Source: Thiomicrorhabdus cannonii
GTDB lineage: Bacteria > Pseudomonadota > Gammaproteobacteria > Thiomicrospirales > Thiomicrospiraceae
Direction: 5' to 3'
NCBI RefSeq assembly: GCF_013391695.1
Contig: NZ_JACBGH010000010.1
Coordinates: forward strand, 21,274-85,273
DNA length: 64,000 nucleotides
Shown: piece after piece, positions 1 to 8,125 of the stretch
Layout: each line of letters opens with the position of its first letter
How positions within the stretch are numbered: the first letter of the stretch is position 1
Position numbers and translations under genes: made by a program
Notes under the pieces: generated by a model
Told to the model about the DNA's origin: nothing
The model's input: the letters and a program-made list of their open reading frames with translations, nothing else
Databases searched by the model: none

Positions 1-2287
1 GGTTGATCTGGCCGATGCCGAGGGATTGTTCCTCGGCGGCACGGCTGATTTCGTCGACCATTTCCGAAACGGTGGTGATGCGCTGGTTGATCTGCTGCAG
101 CATTTGTGCCGATTCGGAGGCGAGTTTGGAGCCGTGGTCGATCTGCCCGGTGGTGTTGGCCACCAGCGAGGAGATTTCTTTGGCGGCTTCCGCGGTGCGT
201 TGCGCCAGGGTTCTGACTTCTCCGGCCACCACGGCAAAACCGCGGCCGTGTTCGCCGGCGCGCGCCGCCTCGACCGCGGCGTTCAAGGCCAGCAGGTTGG
301 TTTGGAAGGCGATGCTGTCAATCAGCGTGGTGATGTCGGCGATCTTGGCGCTGGCGGCGTGGATGCCCTGAACGGCGCTTTGTGCCTGCTGCATGACGGT
401 TTCGCCCTGGTTGGCATCCTGGCGCGCTTTTTGGGCAAGCTGGTTGGCGTCTTTGGCGTTGCTCAAGGAGTTTTGCACGGTGGAGGTGATCTCTTCCATC
501 GAGGCGGCGGTTTCTTCAATCGAGGCCGCCTGGCTCTGGGTGCGCTCGTTGAGGTGCTGGTTGCCGTTTGAGAGCTGTTCGATATTGGCCAGCGCACTCG
601 CCGAGGTGGTTTTGATGTCGATGAAAATCGTGGCGATATTGTTCAAGGCGGTGTTGATGGTGTTCTGCAATGTGGCCAGTTCGCCTTTGTAGTCGCCGAT
701 GACATGTGCCGTCAGGTCGCCGTCGATCAGGTTGGTGAGGCTGCCGTTAAAGCTGGTGAAGCCGTTCTGCAAGCTGTGCAGGGCACGGTTGATATTGGCT
801 TTGAGGATATCCAGATCGCCGCTCAGGGTCATTTGAATCGGGTGGGAGAACTCCGATTCGGCCATGTCTGCCACCACCGCATTGATCGCGGAAACCGCCT
901 GATTCAGGGTTTTCAAGGTGTGCTGCGCATTGTCGAGTGCGGCTTTGAATTCGCCATTGGCCTGCTGGCTGGTGTGGATTTGCGCACCAAAGTCAGCCTG
1001 ACCCAGGGCGGTCAAAACCTGGTTGAGCGTGGTCATGGTGGCCTGCAGCGTGGTGGCACTCTGGTTGACGGTGGTTTTGAGTTTGTCCAGATCACCGACG
1101 GTTTCGATGTGGATGCGCTGCGCCAGATCGCCGTTTTGGATGGCGTGCATCGTTGCGGAGGTTTCTGCCAATACCTGTTGGGTGTTATCCAGCAGGCGGT
1201 TGAAATCTTGTGCCATGGAGGTGACTTCGTCCTGATTGTCGCTCACCGCGGCGCGGGCCGAAAAATCGCCCTGGCGGGTCACGGTTTCAATGGTCTGTTT
1301 CAGGTTGCTCACCGGGTTGAGTACCATTTTGCGCAGCGCAATCACATTGGCGATGACCATCAGTACAATGATCAGCAGCAGTAAACCGAACTCTTTGACG
1401 ATGGTCTGCTGCACGATGTGCATGGCCGCTTCCAGTTCGGTGGTGGGGGTGGCGATGATCTCAACGCCGACATCCTTGTTTTGCAGGTCTTTAACCATCA
1501 CCTGACTGATCAGGTAGCCGTCTTGGATGACCCAGTTCTGCTTGTTCAACAGCGGCCAGTCAATCGCCTGTGTCAGTTTCACGGCGTCTTCGCTAAACCA
1601 TTTCGGGTCGCCCAACACGTAAGCGCCGATTTTGGTATTGTTTTTTGCCTGGGTGCTGATGGTCAGCGCATAGTCGTTCAGCAGCAGCACATAGTGCATA
1701 TTGCGCGCTTCATATTCGCGCGCCACGCTGCCCATGCCCTGGATGAATTCCAGCGAACCGATGTAGTTATCGTCTTTGAACAGAGGCGTAATGCCGCGTA
1801 CCGAAAGGCCGGCACGTCCAAGCTCCAGCACCGCGATGGCCTTTTGCTTGGCAATGACTTCCGCCACGCCAAAACGGAAGGAGGAGAGGTCGTCGCCGTA
1901 CTGCTCGGGTTTCCAGGCGCGCAGGAACGAGCGGTTGTCGGGCGTATGGATATGGATTTTGACGTTTTTGAAGTCGGTGTTTTGCGCAAAGGTGCGGTTG
2001 ACTTCGCTTAGGGATTGCAGTGCCGCATCACGATTTTGAGCGGAAACGGCGTCAATCAGCTGCTGATTGGCGGCGAAACTCACGGCATTGGTCACGCCGA
2101 TGGCGAGCTTGGTGTCGATGCTGCGTTCCACGTCGGTGCGCAGTTCTTTCGCCAGTTGCGCGGCGGTCTCGGCAAACGCATTCTGATACTTCTGGTATTC
2201 GGTAACGGCTAAGCCGATCAACACCAGAATGGAAATCAGGCTGGTGATGAGTAGCATTTTTGATTGTAGACCAAGTGCTTTGAACAT
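1..2287 (-). CDS. Methyl-accepting chemotaxis protein (3' end outside window)
   Basis: Membrane chemoreceptor that feeds a CheA/CheW signalling array. From the ATG at 2287 the reading frame stays open for 762 codons to the window edge, so the extreme C-terminus is missing. The N-terminus is a membrane anchor (residues about 9-29), followed by a periplasmic sensor of about 270 residues resembling a double-Cache fold. A second membrane segment comes next ([17 protein letters not shown]), then HAMP-like linkers. The cytoplasmic signalling hairpin is unmistakable: [19 protein letters not shown] followed by [17 protein letters not shown], and near the window edge [17 protein letters not shown]. 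The ligand cannot be told from the sequence. It is transcribed alone, with about 200 bp of AT-rich non-coding DNA upstream. Confidence 0.93.
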   Translation of the reverse strand, partial: MFKALGLQSKMLLITSLISILVLIGLAVTEYQKYQNAFAETAAQLAKELRTDVERSIDTKLAIGVTNAVSFAANQQLIDAVSAQNRDAALQSLSEVNRTFAQNTDFKNVKIHIHTPDNRSFLRAWKPEQYGDDLSSFRFGVAEVIAKQKAIAVLELGRAGLSVRGITPLFKDDNYIGSLEFIQGMGSVAREYEARNMHYVLLLNDYALTISTQAKNNTKIGAYVLGDPKWFSEDAVKLTQAIDWPLLNKQNWVIQDGYLISQVMVKDLQNKDVGVEIIATPTTELEAAMHIVQQTIVKEFGLLLLIIVLMVIANVIALRKMVLNPVSNLKQTIETVTRQGDFSARAAVSDNQDEVTSMAQDFNRLLDNTQQVLAETSATMHAIQNGDLAQRIHIETVGDLDKLKTTVNQSATTLQATMTTLNQVLTALGQADFGAQIHTSQQANGEFKAALDNAQHTLKTLNQAVSAINAVVADMAESEFSHPIQMTLSGDLDILKANINRALHSLQNGFTSFNGSLTNLIDGDLTAHVIGDYKGELATLQNTINTALNNIATIFIDIKTTSASALANIEQLSNGNQHLNERTQSQAASIEETAASMEEITSTVQNSLSNAKDANQLAQKARQDANQGETVMQQAQSAVQGIHAASAKIADITTLIDSIAFQTNLLALNAAVEAARAGEHGRGFAVVAGEVRTLAQRTAEAAKEISSLVANTTGQIDHGSKLASESAQMLQQINQRITTVSEMVDEISRAAEEQSLGIGQIN

Positions 2288-2496
2288 ACGGCATTCCTAT
2301 GGGGTTTCGACAATGAAAATAGCAGTCGCTGCCTGCAAAGGGGGGTATCTTATCTGCAATATAACGAAAATTTAACCTATCGTTAAATGAATATTGCGAT
2401 TTTGTGACGGTTTTATGAAAAAAACCAAATAATAAGTAATATCAAATGCTTATTATTTAGTTTTTATGCGAATTCAATAGGGGATAACCCTAGTGT

Positions 2497-3486
2497 TCAG
2501 TTGGGTTTTTGTGCCAGCATTACAACGCGCAGCGGCGCAGGGTAACCTTCGACGGTTTTGCTTGGATCGGTCGGGTCGAGAAAATCCTTGAGCGAGTTCC
2601 ATTGCATCCAGTCGGTGGAGCGTTGTTCCTCGATCGAGGTCTGGTTAAGATCGACACTGCGCACGTTTTCAAAACCGCAGCGCTCCAGCCAAATCGCCAG
2701 TTCGGAAACCGAGGGGATAAACCAGACATTGCGCATCTGCGCATAGCGGTCTTTGGGAACCAGCAGTTGTCCGAAACTTTCGGGCACCACCAGCGTTTCC
2801 AATACCAGTTCGCCGCCGGGTCTGAGTTGCGCTTTCAGTTCAAGAATGTGGTCTATCGGCGAACGGCGGTGATAGAGCACACCCATCGAGAAGACGGTGT
2901 CGAAAGCGCCGCCCTGTTTGGGAACGGGCAGTTGCTCCAGCGTCAGCGGCAGGAAATAGGCCGGCACCGCTTCGCCGATAAAATGTTTAAGCGCCAGAAA
3001 CTGGCTCATAAACAGCAGACTCGGGTCGACACCAACGGCCAGTTTGACGTTTTCGCCGGCCATGCGCCACAGATGGTAGCCGCTGCCGCAACCGATGTCG
3101 AGCACCCGCTTGCCTTCCAGCGGTTGCAGGTGCGGGCGTACGCGATCCCATTTCCAGTCGGAGTGCCATTCGGTGTCGATATGAATGCCGTGCAGCTCGA
3201 AAGGCCCTTTGCGCCAAGGCATCAGCAGACGCAAAGCGGATTCCAAACGGGCTTTTTGTTCGGCCGGCAGATTGTCTTCGCCGGCGCTGACGGTGGCCTG
3301 GTTGAGGTCGTACCCCTGATCGCGCGGGAATGTACGCAGTATGTCGAATGCTTCAAGCCATTTCGGCAGGTTGCCGTTGCCTTCGGGGTTGAGCGCCTCG
3401 TCAATCAGCGCCGGCAGTTCCGCCTTCCATTCCGCTAAACGCGAATCGCCCAGTTTGTCCCAAAAATGCTCGTAATGCTGCTTCAC
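2497..3486 (-). CDS. cmoB: tRNA U34 carboxymethyltransferase CmoB
   Basis: CmoB transfers a carboxymethyl group from carboxy-SAM to 5-hydroxyuridine at tRNA position 34, giving cmo5U, which widens decoding at the wobble base. The 329-residue length matches the family. Visible signatures are the N-terminal family-specific region (PWRKGPFELHGIHIDTEW, about 90-107), the Rossmann glycine loop RVLDIGCGSGYHLWRM (about 128-142), SMGVLYHRRSP, and MRNVWFIPSV towards the C-terminus. It lies downstream of cmoA on the same strand, 74 bp apart, so the cofactor synthase and its user are probably co-transcribed. The first codons overlap a parS-like palindrome. Identification rests on these family motifs and on the neighbour. 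Confidence 0.95.
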   Translation of the reverse strand: MKQHYEHFWDKLGDSRLAEWKAELPALIDEALNPEGNGNLPKWLEAFDILRTFPRDQGYDLNQATVSAGEDNLPAEQKARLESALRLLMPWRKGPFELHGIHIDTEWHSDWKWDRVRPHLQPLEGKRVLDIGCGSGYHLWRMAGENVKLAVGVDPSLLFMSQFLALKHFIGEAVPAYFLPLTLEQLPVPKQGGAFDTVFSMGVLYHRRSPIDHILELKAQLRPGGELVLETLVVPESFGQLLVPKDRYAQMRNVWFIPSVSELAIWLERCGFENVRSVDLNQTSIEEQRSTDWMQWNSLKDFLDPTDPSKTVEGYPAPLRVVMLAQKPN

Positions 3487-3493
3487 GTGAAAC
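3480..3493. other. parS-like palindrome (13 of 14 positions)
   Basis: The + strand reads GCTTCACGTGAAAC, one mismatch from the palindrome GTTTCACGTGAAAC at the heart of chromosomal ParB-binding parS sites. It spans the start of cmoB. Two further sites lie at 12475-12488 and 55181-55194. Confidence 0.5.
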
Positions 3494-3560
3494 CCTGTTG
3501 ATCGTTTACTTTTGGGTGAATTTTAAACCACGCCGGCCCCAGGGCACGACATTTTTTGTG

Positions 3561-4304
3561 TTATTTGATGGCGATAAATGACGCGAAATTGTAGGCCTGG
3601 AACCAGATGCCGGCGGAGGTAAAGCCGGTTTGCTTGAGGCGTTGGATATGAAAATCGGCGGTGTCGCTGATGAGCACGTTCTCGAGCGAACTGCGTTTCT
3701 GGCTGATTTCCAGCTCGGAGTAGCCATTGGCGCGTTTGAATTGCAGGTGCAGGTGTTCGATGGCGTGCTGCAGCGCGCTGTCGTCGAAGTGGATTTTCTC
3801 GGACAGAATCAGAATACCGCCCGGTTTGAGGCCGGCGTAAATGGTATCAAGAAGCTGCTGACGTTTGGCCGGGTCGACAAACTGCAGGGTGAAGTTGATC
3901 ACCACCACCGAGGCGTTTTCAATCGGCGTGGCGGTGATGTCGGCGCAGTGCAGTTCCACCGCAATATCGGAGTGGTAGCCGTGCAGGTATTCGCCGGCGC
4001 GTTTGATCATGGCTTCGGAGTTATCAATGGCGATGATTTTGCAGTTGGGTTGGGTGAGTTTGCGGCGCATGGTCAAGGTTGCCGCGCCGAGCGAGCAGCC
4101 CAGATCGTAGAGCTGGCTGTTGGCCTGCGCAAACTGGGCGGTGAGTTCGCCGATGCCGGTCAGAATGGTCTGGTAACCGGGCACGGAGCGCTGGATCATG
4201 TCCGGAAAGACGGCCACCACCGATTCGTCGAACTGAAAGGCGCCGACCGCCTCATGCGGATGGGCGTAAATCGTATCTTTTTTGCTGGTCAGATTTTCTT
4301 TCAT
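3561..4304 (-). CDS. cmoA: Carboxy-S-adenosyl-L-methionine synthase CmoA
   Basis: CmoA makes carboxy-SAM from SAM and prephenate for use by CmoB. The 247-residue product has the CmoA-type nucleotide-binding loop LYDLGCSLGAATLTMRR (about 65-81) and an N-terminal DTIYAHPHEAVGAFQFDESV region with the usual VFPDMIQRSVPGY sequence of the family. It is the first gene of a cmoA-cmoB pair on the minus strand. About 70 bp upstream of its ATG is a copy of the dispersed repeat described in this window. The third pathway gene, cmoM, lies 6 kb away on the same strand. Confidence 0.95.
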   Translation of the reverse strand: MKENLTSKKDTIYAHPHEAVGAFQFDESVVAVFPDMIQRSVPGYQTILTGIGELTAQFAQANSQLYDLGCSLGAATLTMRRKLTQPNCKIIAIDNSEAMIKRAGEYLHGYHSDIAVELHCADITATPIENASVVVINFTLQFVDPAKRQQLLDTIYAGLKPGGILILSEKIHFDDSALQHAIEHLHLQFKRANGYSELEISQKRSSLENVLISDTADFHIQRLKQTGFTSAGIWFQAYNFASFIAIK

Positions 4305-4371
4305 AAAACAGGCGCTCTATGGGCGAATGGCAATGCGCGTTATTTTACTGCAATTTTAGGTTTTTAAAAAA

Positions 4372-4533
4372 GTGAACAGGCCGGGTTAAGAGCGTTTTGA
4401 ACCACAGAGACACAGAGGCACAGAGGAATTGAGAAAAAAGCGGTTGGCAACCGGCCTTTGTTTTCCACAAAACTCTGTGCCTCTGTGCCTCTGTGTCTTT
4501 GTGGTGAAATTTTTTTAGACCCGGCCTGTTGAG
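4372..4533. repeat. Nested inverted-repeat element between cmoA and mltC
   Basis: The outer arms are copies of the dispersed repeat facing each other: GTGAACAGGCCGGGT at 4372-4386 and ACCCGGCCTGTTGAG at 4519-4533. Inside them are long imperfect arms, 4401-4425 (starting ACCACAGAGACACAG) and 4481-4505 (ending TCTTTGTGGT), which match at 24 of 25 positions after reverse complementing. The right arm has an extra CTCTGTGC unit before it. CACAGAGACACAGAGGCACAGAG-type sequences recur in many unrelated bacterial genomes. The RNA would form a long hairpin. It may act as a terminator region or be a small non-autonomous element. No coding gene is present. Confidence 0.75.
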
Positions 4534-4541
4534 AATTTAAA

Positions 4542-5738
4542 TTAGACGAACTGGCGTTTGTTTTGGGTGACCTTGACCAGATAGCGGCGTGCTTCGGCAT
4601 AGGCGAGGTGTTGGGTCAAATGGCTGTAAACCTGCTGGCTGTTCATGCGGTTGATTTTGGCGATGGCGCTTTGGCGGTTGGCGTGAAAGGCTTTGAGCAC
4701 ATTGCCGCTGCCGGTGTTGTAGGCGGCGATCACACAGTATTCGCGCGATTTGGGGTCTTTAACGCCCGCCAGATAACGGTTGAACAGAATGGAGAGATAG
4801 GCGGTGCCGTATTCGATATTGCTAGCCGGTTTGAAGAGGGTGTTTTTGCTCGGCTGGCCAGGGCGGTTGTGCAGCAGTTGATGGACGTCGCGCCCGGCGG
4901 TGCTCGGCACGATCTGCATGAGCCCATAGGCGGGCGCGGAGCTGACGGCGTAGGGGTTGAAGGCGCTTTCGGTCTGGATAATGCCGTAAATCAGCGCGGG
5001 TTCGATCTTGAAACGGCGTGCCTGGCGCAGCACCTCGTTCTGGTAGCGGTGCTGCTGTTTGCCCTGATAATCGCTGGTCATGTCAAAATCGACCGCATGG
5101 CGGAGTTTGCCGCCGCTTTGATACTGGCGGTAGCGGTGTTGGATCAGGTAGTCGGCAAAACGGTTGGCGCGCCACGCGTAGCGCACCGCCTGTTTGTCCT
5201 GATCGACCACCAGGCCGTATAGGAACGGGGTTTTGCCGGCGGGCACCGCATTGGTGCTGAACAGATCCACCTGTGTGGGGTCGTCGGGGGTGAGCAGGGT
5301 GCTGACAATGGCGTTTTTAAGGGCGGTTTTGCTGTCTTTTTCGGCCACCGTTTCCACGCGGATATGGCCGCTGGCAAAGTCGATCAGCGCGCGGCTCTGG
5401 TAGCGGTCGGTATATTTAACGTACTCCTTGGGGGTGGCGATCTGTTTGTCGCCCCAGGTTTTGAAGAGCTCGTCGATGAACGCAGTGAGCTGTTTTTGAA
5501 TGAGGCTGTCCAAGCCGACCACGCCGCTGCCGGGAATCTGGGCGCCGATTTGTCCGGCGACTTGCGTGGACACCGCTTTGGAGACGTCGCCTTCGGACAA
5601 TTGCTGCGCCGTGGTGATGCCGCGACGTACCTGCGACACGGTGCAGCCGCCAAGCCCCGATGCCGCCAGACCGCCGCCGATTGAAGCGACGGCGGTCAGC
5701 AGGGTTTTAAACAGTTGGCGGCGTGAGGCGATGGACAT
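4542..5738 (-). CDS. Murein transglycosylase, MltC-like lipoprotein
   Basis: A lytic transglycosylase cleaves peptidoglycan glycan strands to 1,6-anhydromuropeptides. The C-terminal half holds an SLT domain: PALIYGIIQTESAFNPYAVS with the catalytic Glu, then SAPAYGLMQIVPSTAGRDV and VIAAYNTGSGNVLKAF. The N-terminal half resembles the MltC-specific domain. The chosen ATG gives 398 residues with a signal sequence ending in SGLGGC, a plausible lipobox for outer-membrane attachment. An in-frame GTG at 5765 would add nine residues but overlaps the upstream gene and lacks a ribosome site. The gene follows the diguanylate cyclase with a 13-bp gap and may be co-transcribed with it. The symbol mltC is likely but is withheld because MltC-like and EmtA-like enzymes are hard to separate by eye. 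Confidence 0.88.
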   Translation of the reverse strand: MSIASRRQLFKTLLTAVASIGGGLAASGLGGCTVSQVRRGITTAQQLSEGDVSKAVSTQVAGQIGAQIPGSGVVGLDSLIQKQLTAFIDELFKTWGDKQIATPKEYVKYTDRYQSRALIDFASGHIRVETVAEKDSKTALKNAIVSTLLTPDDPTQVDLFSTNAVPAGKTPFLYGLVVDQDKQAVRYAWRANRFADYLIQHRYRQYQSGGKLRHAVDFDMTSDYQGKQQHRYQNEVLRQARRFKIEPALIYGIIQTESAFNPYAVSSAPAYGLMQIVPSTAGRDVHQLLHNRPGQPSKNTLFKPASNIEYGTAYLSILFNRYLAGVKDPKSREYCVIAAYNTGSGNVLKAFHANRQSAIAKINRMNSQQVYSHLTQHLAYAEARRYLVKVTQNKRQFV

Positions 5739-5751
5739 TGGCAACCCCGGC

Positions 5752-7032
5752 TTAACTGACCACACGGTTCCGGCCGTGTTCCTTGGCCTGATAGAGTTTC
5801 ATATCCGCCCTCTGGATATAGGTGTTGATCTCTTTGTTGGCCTGGCTGTCGGAGATGTTTGGTTTGATTTCGATGGCGCCGATGCTGACGCTGACGTCGA
5901 TAAACTGGTTGTCGACGGTACAGCAGAGGTTGCTGAATTCGCGGCGCAGCTGGTCGAGTTTGTCGGCGGCCGGCGCTAAACGGGTGTTGGACATGAGGAT
6001 AATAAATTCCTCGCCGCCGTAGCGGATGATAATGTCGGATTCGCGCAGCAGGTGCTTGCAGGTGGAAACAAACGATTTCAACACCTTGTCGCCGGCCAGA
6101 TGGCCGTACCGGTCATTGAGCATTTTGAAGTAATCGAGATCGCACATCGCCATGACGAAATAGGAGTCGGTCGCCAAGGCCAGTTCGTAGTGGTTGCTGA
6201 AGACGCTTTCGAGGGCGTTGCGGTTGAGCGCGCCGGTGAGCGGGTCTTTGGAGATGTCTTTGACGAGGTTGCGGTTGTCGATCAGCGCCAGTTCGGTGCC
6301 GATGGACAGCGAGATGAACTCGCACTTCTCCAGATAACTCATCAGAATGTTGTAGTTGATAAAGGGTTTCTGCATCTGGTTGTGGATAGCGCCGCCCAGC
6401 GCGTGCAGGGTGTGGTGAATCGACACCAGATAGGTGTATTTGGAGTTGTTGCTGATGACCGCTTTGCCGTCGGTGTGCAGCCAGCAGCCAAAACGGCAGA
6501 GGTCGGCTTCAAGCTCTGGCATCTGTTCGGGCTGTTTGGCGTCAATCGCCTTGATCAAGGCATTGAGCCATTCCAGATGGCTCTGGTAGTGCATAATCAG
6601 GTCTTTTTTAAGCAGGTCTTTGAGGCTGTTCATGCGCACCGTGTTGGCGTGCGTGAGCTCGCTCATGTACTGATGCAAATATTCGTAGGCAAAGACGTTT
6701 TCAATGTCGTGATAGGTGCGCTGCAGGGCGAAGACTTCGTCGCGCGCTTCGTGCTCCAGCAAAATCGCCGTCAGACGGTTTTTGATGGCGTTGAGTTCGT
6801 TGACCATCACGATATAGGGAATGTTGTAGCGACTGTTGATCTGCGCCAACTTCCGGCAGTGTTCGCCGAGCGATTGCGAATCCTGTTGCAGTGTTGCGTC
6901 GAGCACGCCTTGAATCAGGGTTTTGTATTCGTCGTAGGCGCTATCGGGCAGTTTGTTGAAAGAGAGGCGGTAACGCTCGATAAAGTCACTAACGACGTTG
7001 GCGATATAAGGCGTGAGATATTTGCTTGGCAT
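5752..7032 (-). CDS. Diguanylate cyclase with CZB-like zinc-sensing domain
   Basis: The enzyme makes c-di-GMP from two GTP. The C-terminal GGDEF domain has its active-site loop as GGEEF at 339-343, and RESD at 330-333 forms the RxxD product-inhibition site at the correct spacing. Upstream, residues about 148-225 match a chemoreceptor zinc-binding (CZB) domain: H152 before EWL, the C179-R-F-G-C-W-L motif, and a histidine cluster at 206-210. E. coli DgcZ has the same CZB-GGDEF order. The first 145 residues are helical, contain no membrane segment and are not recognised. The protein should be cytoplasmic, with zinc or redox state as the likely input (inference). It lies upstream of an MltC-like gene, and a phosphodiesterase with a similar front end is 1.1 kb away. 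Confidence 0.88.
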   Translation of the reverse strand: MPSKYLTPYIANVVSDFIERYRLSFNKLPDSAYDEYKTLIQGVLDATLQQDSQSLGEHCRKLAQINSRYNIPYIVMVNELNAIKNRLTAILLEHEARDEVFALQRTYHDIENVFAYEYLHQYMSELTHANTVRMNSLKDLLKKDLIMHYQSHLEWLNALIKAIDAKQPEQMPELEADLCRFGCWLHTDGKAVISNNSKYTYLVSIHHTLHALGGAIHNQMQKPFINYNILMSYLEKCEFISLSIGTELALIDNRNLVKDISKDPLTGALNRNALESVFSNHYELALATDSYFVMAMCDLDYFKMLNDRYGHLAGDKVLKSFVSTCKHLLRESDIIIRYGGEEFIILMSNTRLAPAADKLDQLRREFSNLCCTVDNQFIDVSVSIGAIEIKPNISDSQANKEINTYIQRADMKLYQAKEHGRNRVVS

Positions 7033-7160
7033 GCGATGACTCTGTTTTTGTATTTTTTAGGCCGGCGCCGCGCTCAATCGGCGGCGAACCATGTTGACGG
7101 TGTACATTCCGCCATACTACAACAGCGCGGCGTTTATGAAAACCGCTGCGCTGGCGTCTC

Positions 7161-8033
7161 TTAGTAACGCGAAGGGCGGTTAGCTACTTCCGGCAGTCGC
7201 CAGGCTTCCGGTGTTAGGCTGCTTTCCAAGGCGTTCTCGATGCTGTCATCCAGATCGCTGAAAAAATCCAAACCGGTTTGCGCTTCAACCTCGTCGATGC
7301 TGACCACCAGTTTCATCAGGCTGATATTGGCTTTGGCGTTTTGCGGGAAAATGAACGCCAGCGCTTTGGCGGGCTGCTCGGCTGTGGCCGGTTTAAGCAG
7401 AATCTTGTAAAACGCTTTGGGGATCGCCACGCCGCTTTTGAGGCGCTTGGGCTCGGCGTCAAAAACCGGGCCGGTCACGACCCAGAATTCGCCGAACCAT
7501 TTGGAAAAATCGTTGGCGACCAACTCTTCCAGCCGCTGCCAGCTCTTCTGGTTGAGATTGGGTTTTTGCGGGGTGATATTGGTCATTTTGAAGGTATCGA
7601 GCTGCGCCGAACGCCCGTAACGGCTGGCAATCACATAGTTGGGCGCCATATGGCCGCGGTCGTAGCCGGTGCCGGTGTAGTCGTCATGGCTCACAAACGC
7701 CGGGCTGCGCCAGTCGGTGCTGAAGCCCGAAGGCCGCTTGCCGGGGATATAGTCCGCCGCGCCGACTTTGTAGGTGACCCACAGCGGGTTTTTGAGCGAT
7801 TCGGAATAACTCAGCATAAAGCCGTCGTTGCGCAATACATGGCTCCACTGCCCTTTGGCGGGCACGGCGCTTTCCTGTGGCAAGCCCATATAGGCCATGG
7901 CCGGACGGGCGACAGTGACTTCGTAACCGTACCAGAGCCCGCCGCCCAACACGGCGATGAGCAGGTATTTGGGATTTTTAATGACCAGGGTGAGCAGAGT
8001 TTGCAGCAGTGATAGCTGGTGACGGCGGTTCAT
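7161..8033 (-). CDS. DNA/RNA non-specific endonuclease (NUC1 family), membrane-anchored
   Basis: A beta-beta-alpha-metal nuclease that degrades DNA and RNA. The family signature DRGHMAPN is intact (the catalytic His is near residue 128 from the chosen start). It is followed by TNITPQKPNLNQKSWQRLE, which holds the metal-binding Asn. A hydrophobic segment near the N-terminus (YLLIAVLGGGLWYGYEV) suggests a membrane anchor or uncleaved signal, so the enzyme probably acts in the periplasm on incoming or environmental nucleic acid (inference). The ATG at 8033 has GGAAAG upstream. An ATG at 8066 adds 11 residues without a ribosome site. It lies between two c-di-GMP genes on the same strand. Confidence 0.9.
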   Translation of the reverse strand: MNRRHQLSLLQTLLTLVIKNPKYLLIAVLGGGLWYGYEVTVARPAMAYMGLPQESAVPAKGQWSHVLRNDGFMLSYSESLKNPLWVTYKVGAADYIPGKRPSGFSTDWRSPAFVSHDDYTGTGYDRGHMAPNYVIASRYGRSAQLDTFKMTNITPQKPNLNQKSWQRLEELVANDFSKWFGEFWVVTGPVFDAEPKRLKSGVAIPKAFYKILLKPATAEQPAKALAFIFPQNAKANISLMKLVVSIDEVEAQTGLDFFSDLDDSIENALESSLTPEAWRLPEVANRPSRY

Positions 8034-8125
8034 CGACTTTCCATGCGTTGAATTGAAAGCCGTCATTATAGGCGCGCTTAAAAGTCAGTCAACAGATGAC
8101 TTTTGCGGGGTTGCCAGCTTGCAGG

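Noticed and set aside
4364..4600. Open frame with PQRHRGTEAQ and LCLCVSVV
   Set aside because: A well-known artefact of the CACAGAG-type repeat; no ribosome site, and it sits in the nested inverted repeat.
5739..5765. Earlier GTG start for the MltC-like protein
   Set aside because: It overlaps the upstream gene, lacks a ribosome site and would bury the signal peptide behind nine extra residues.
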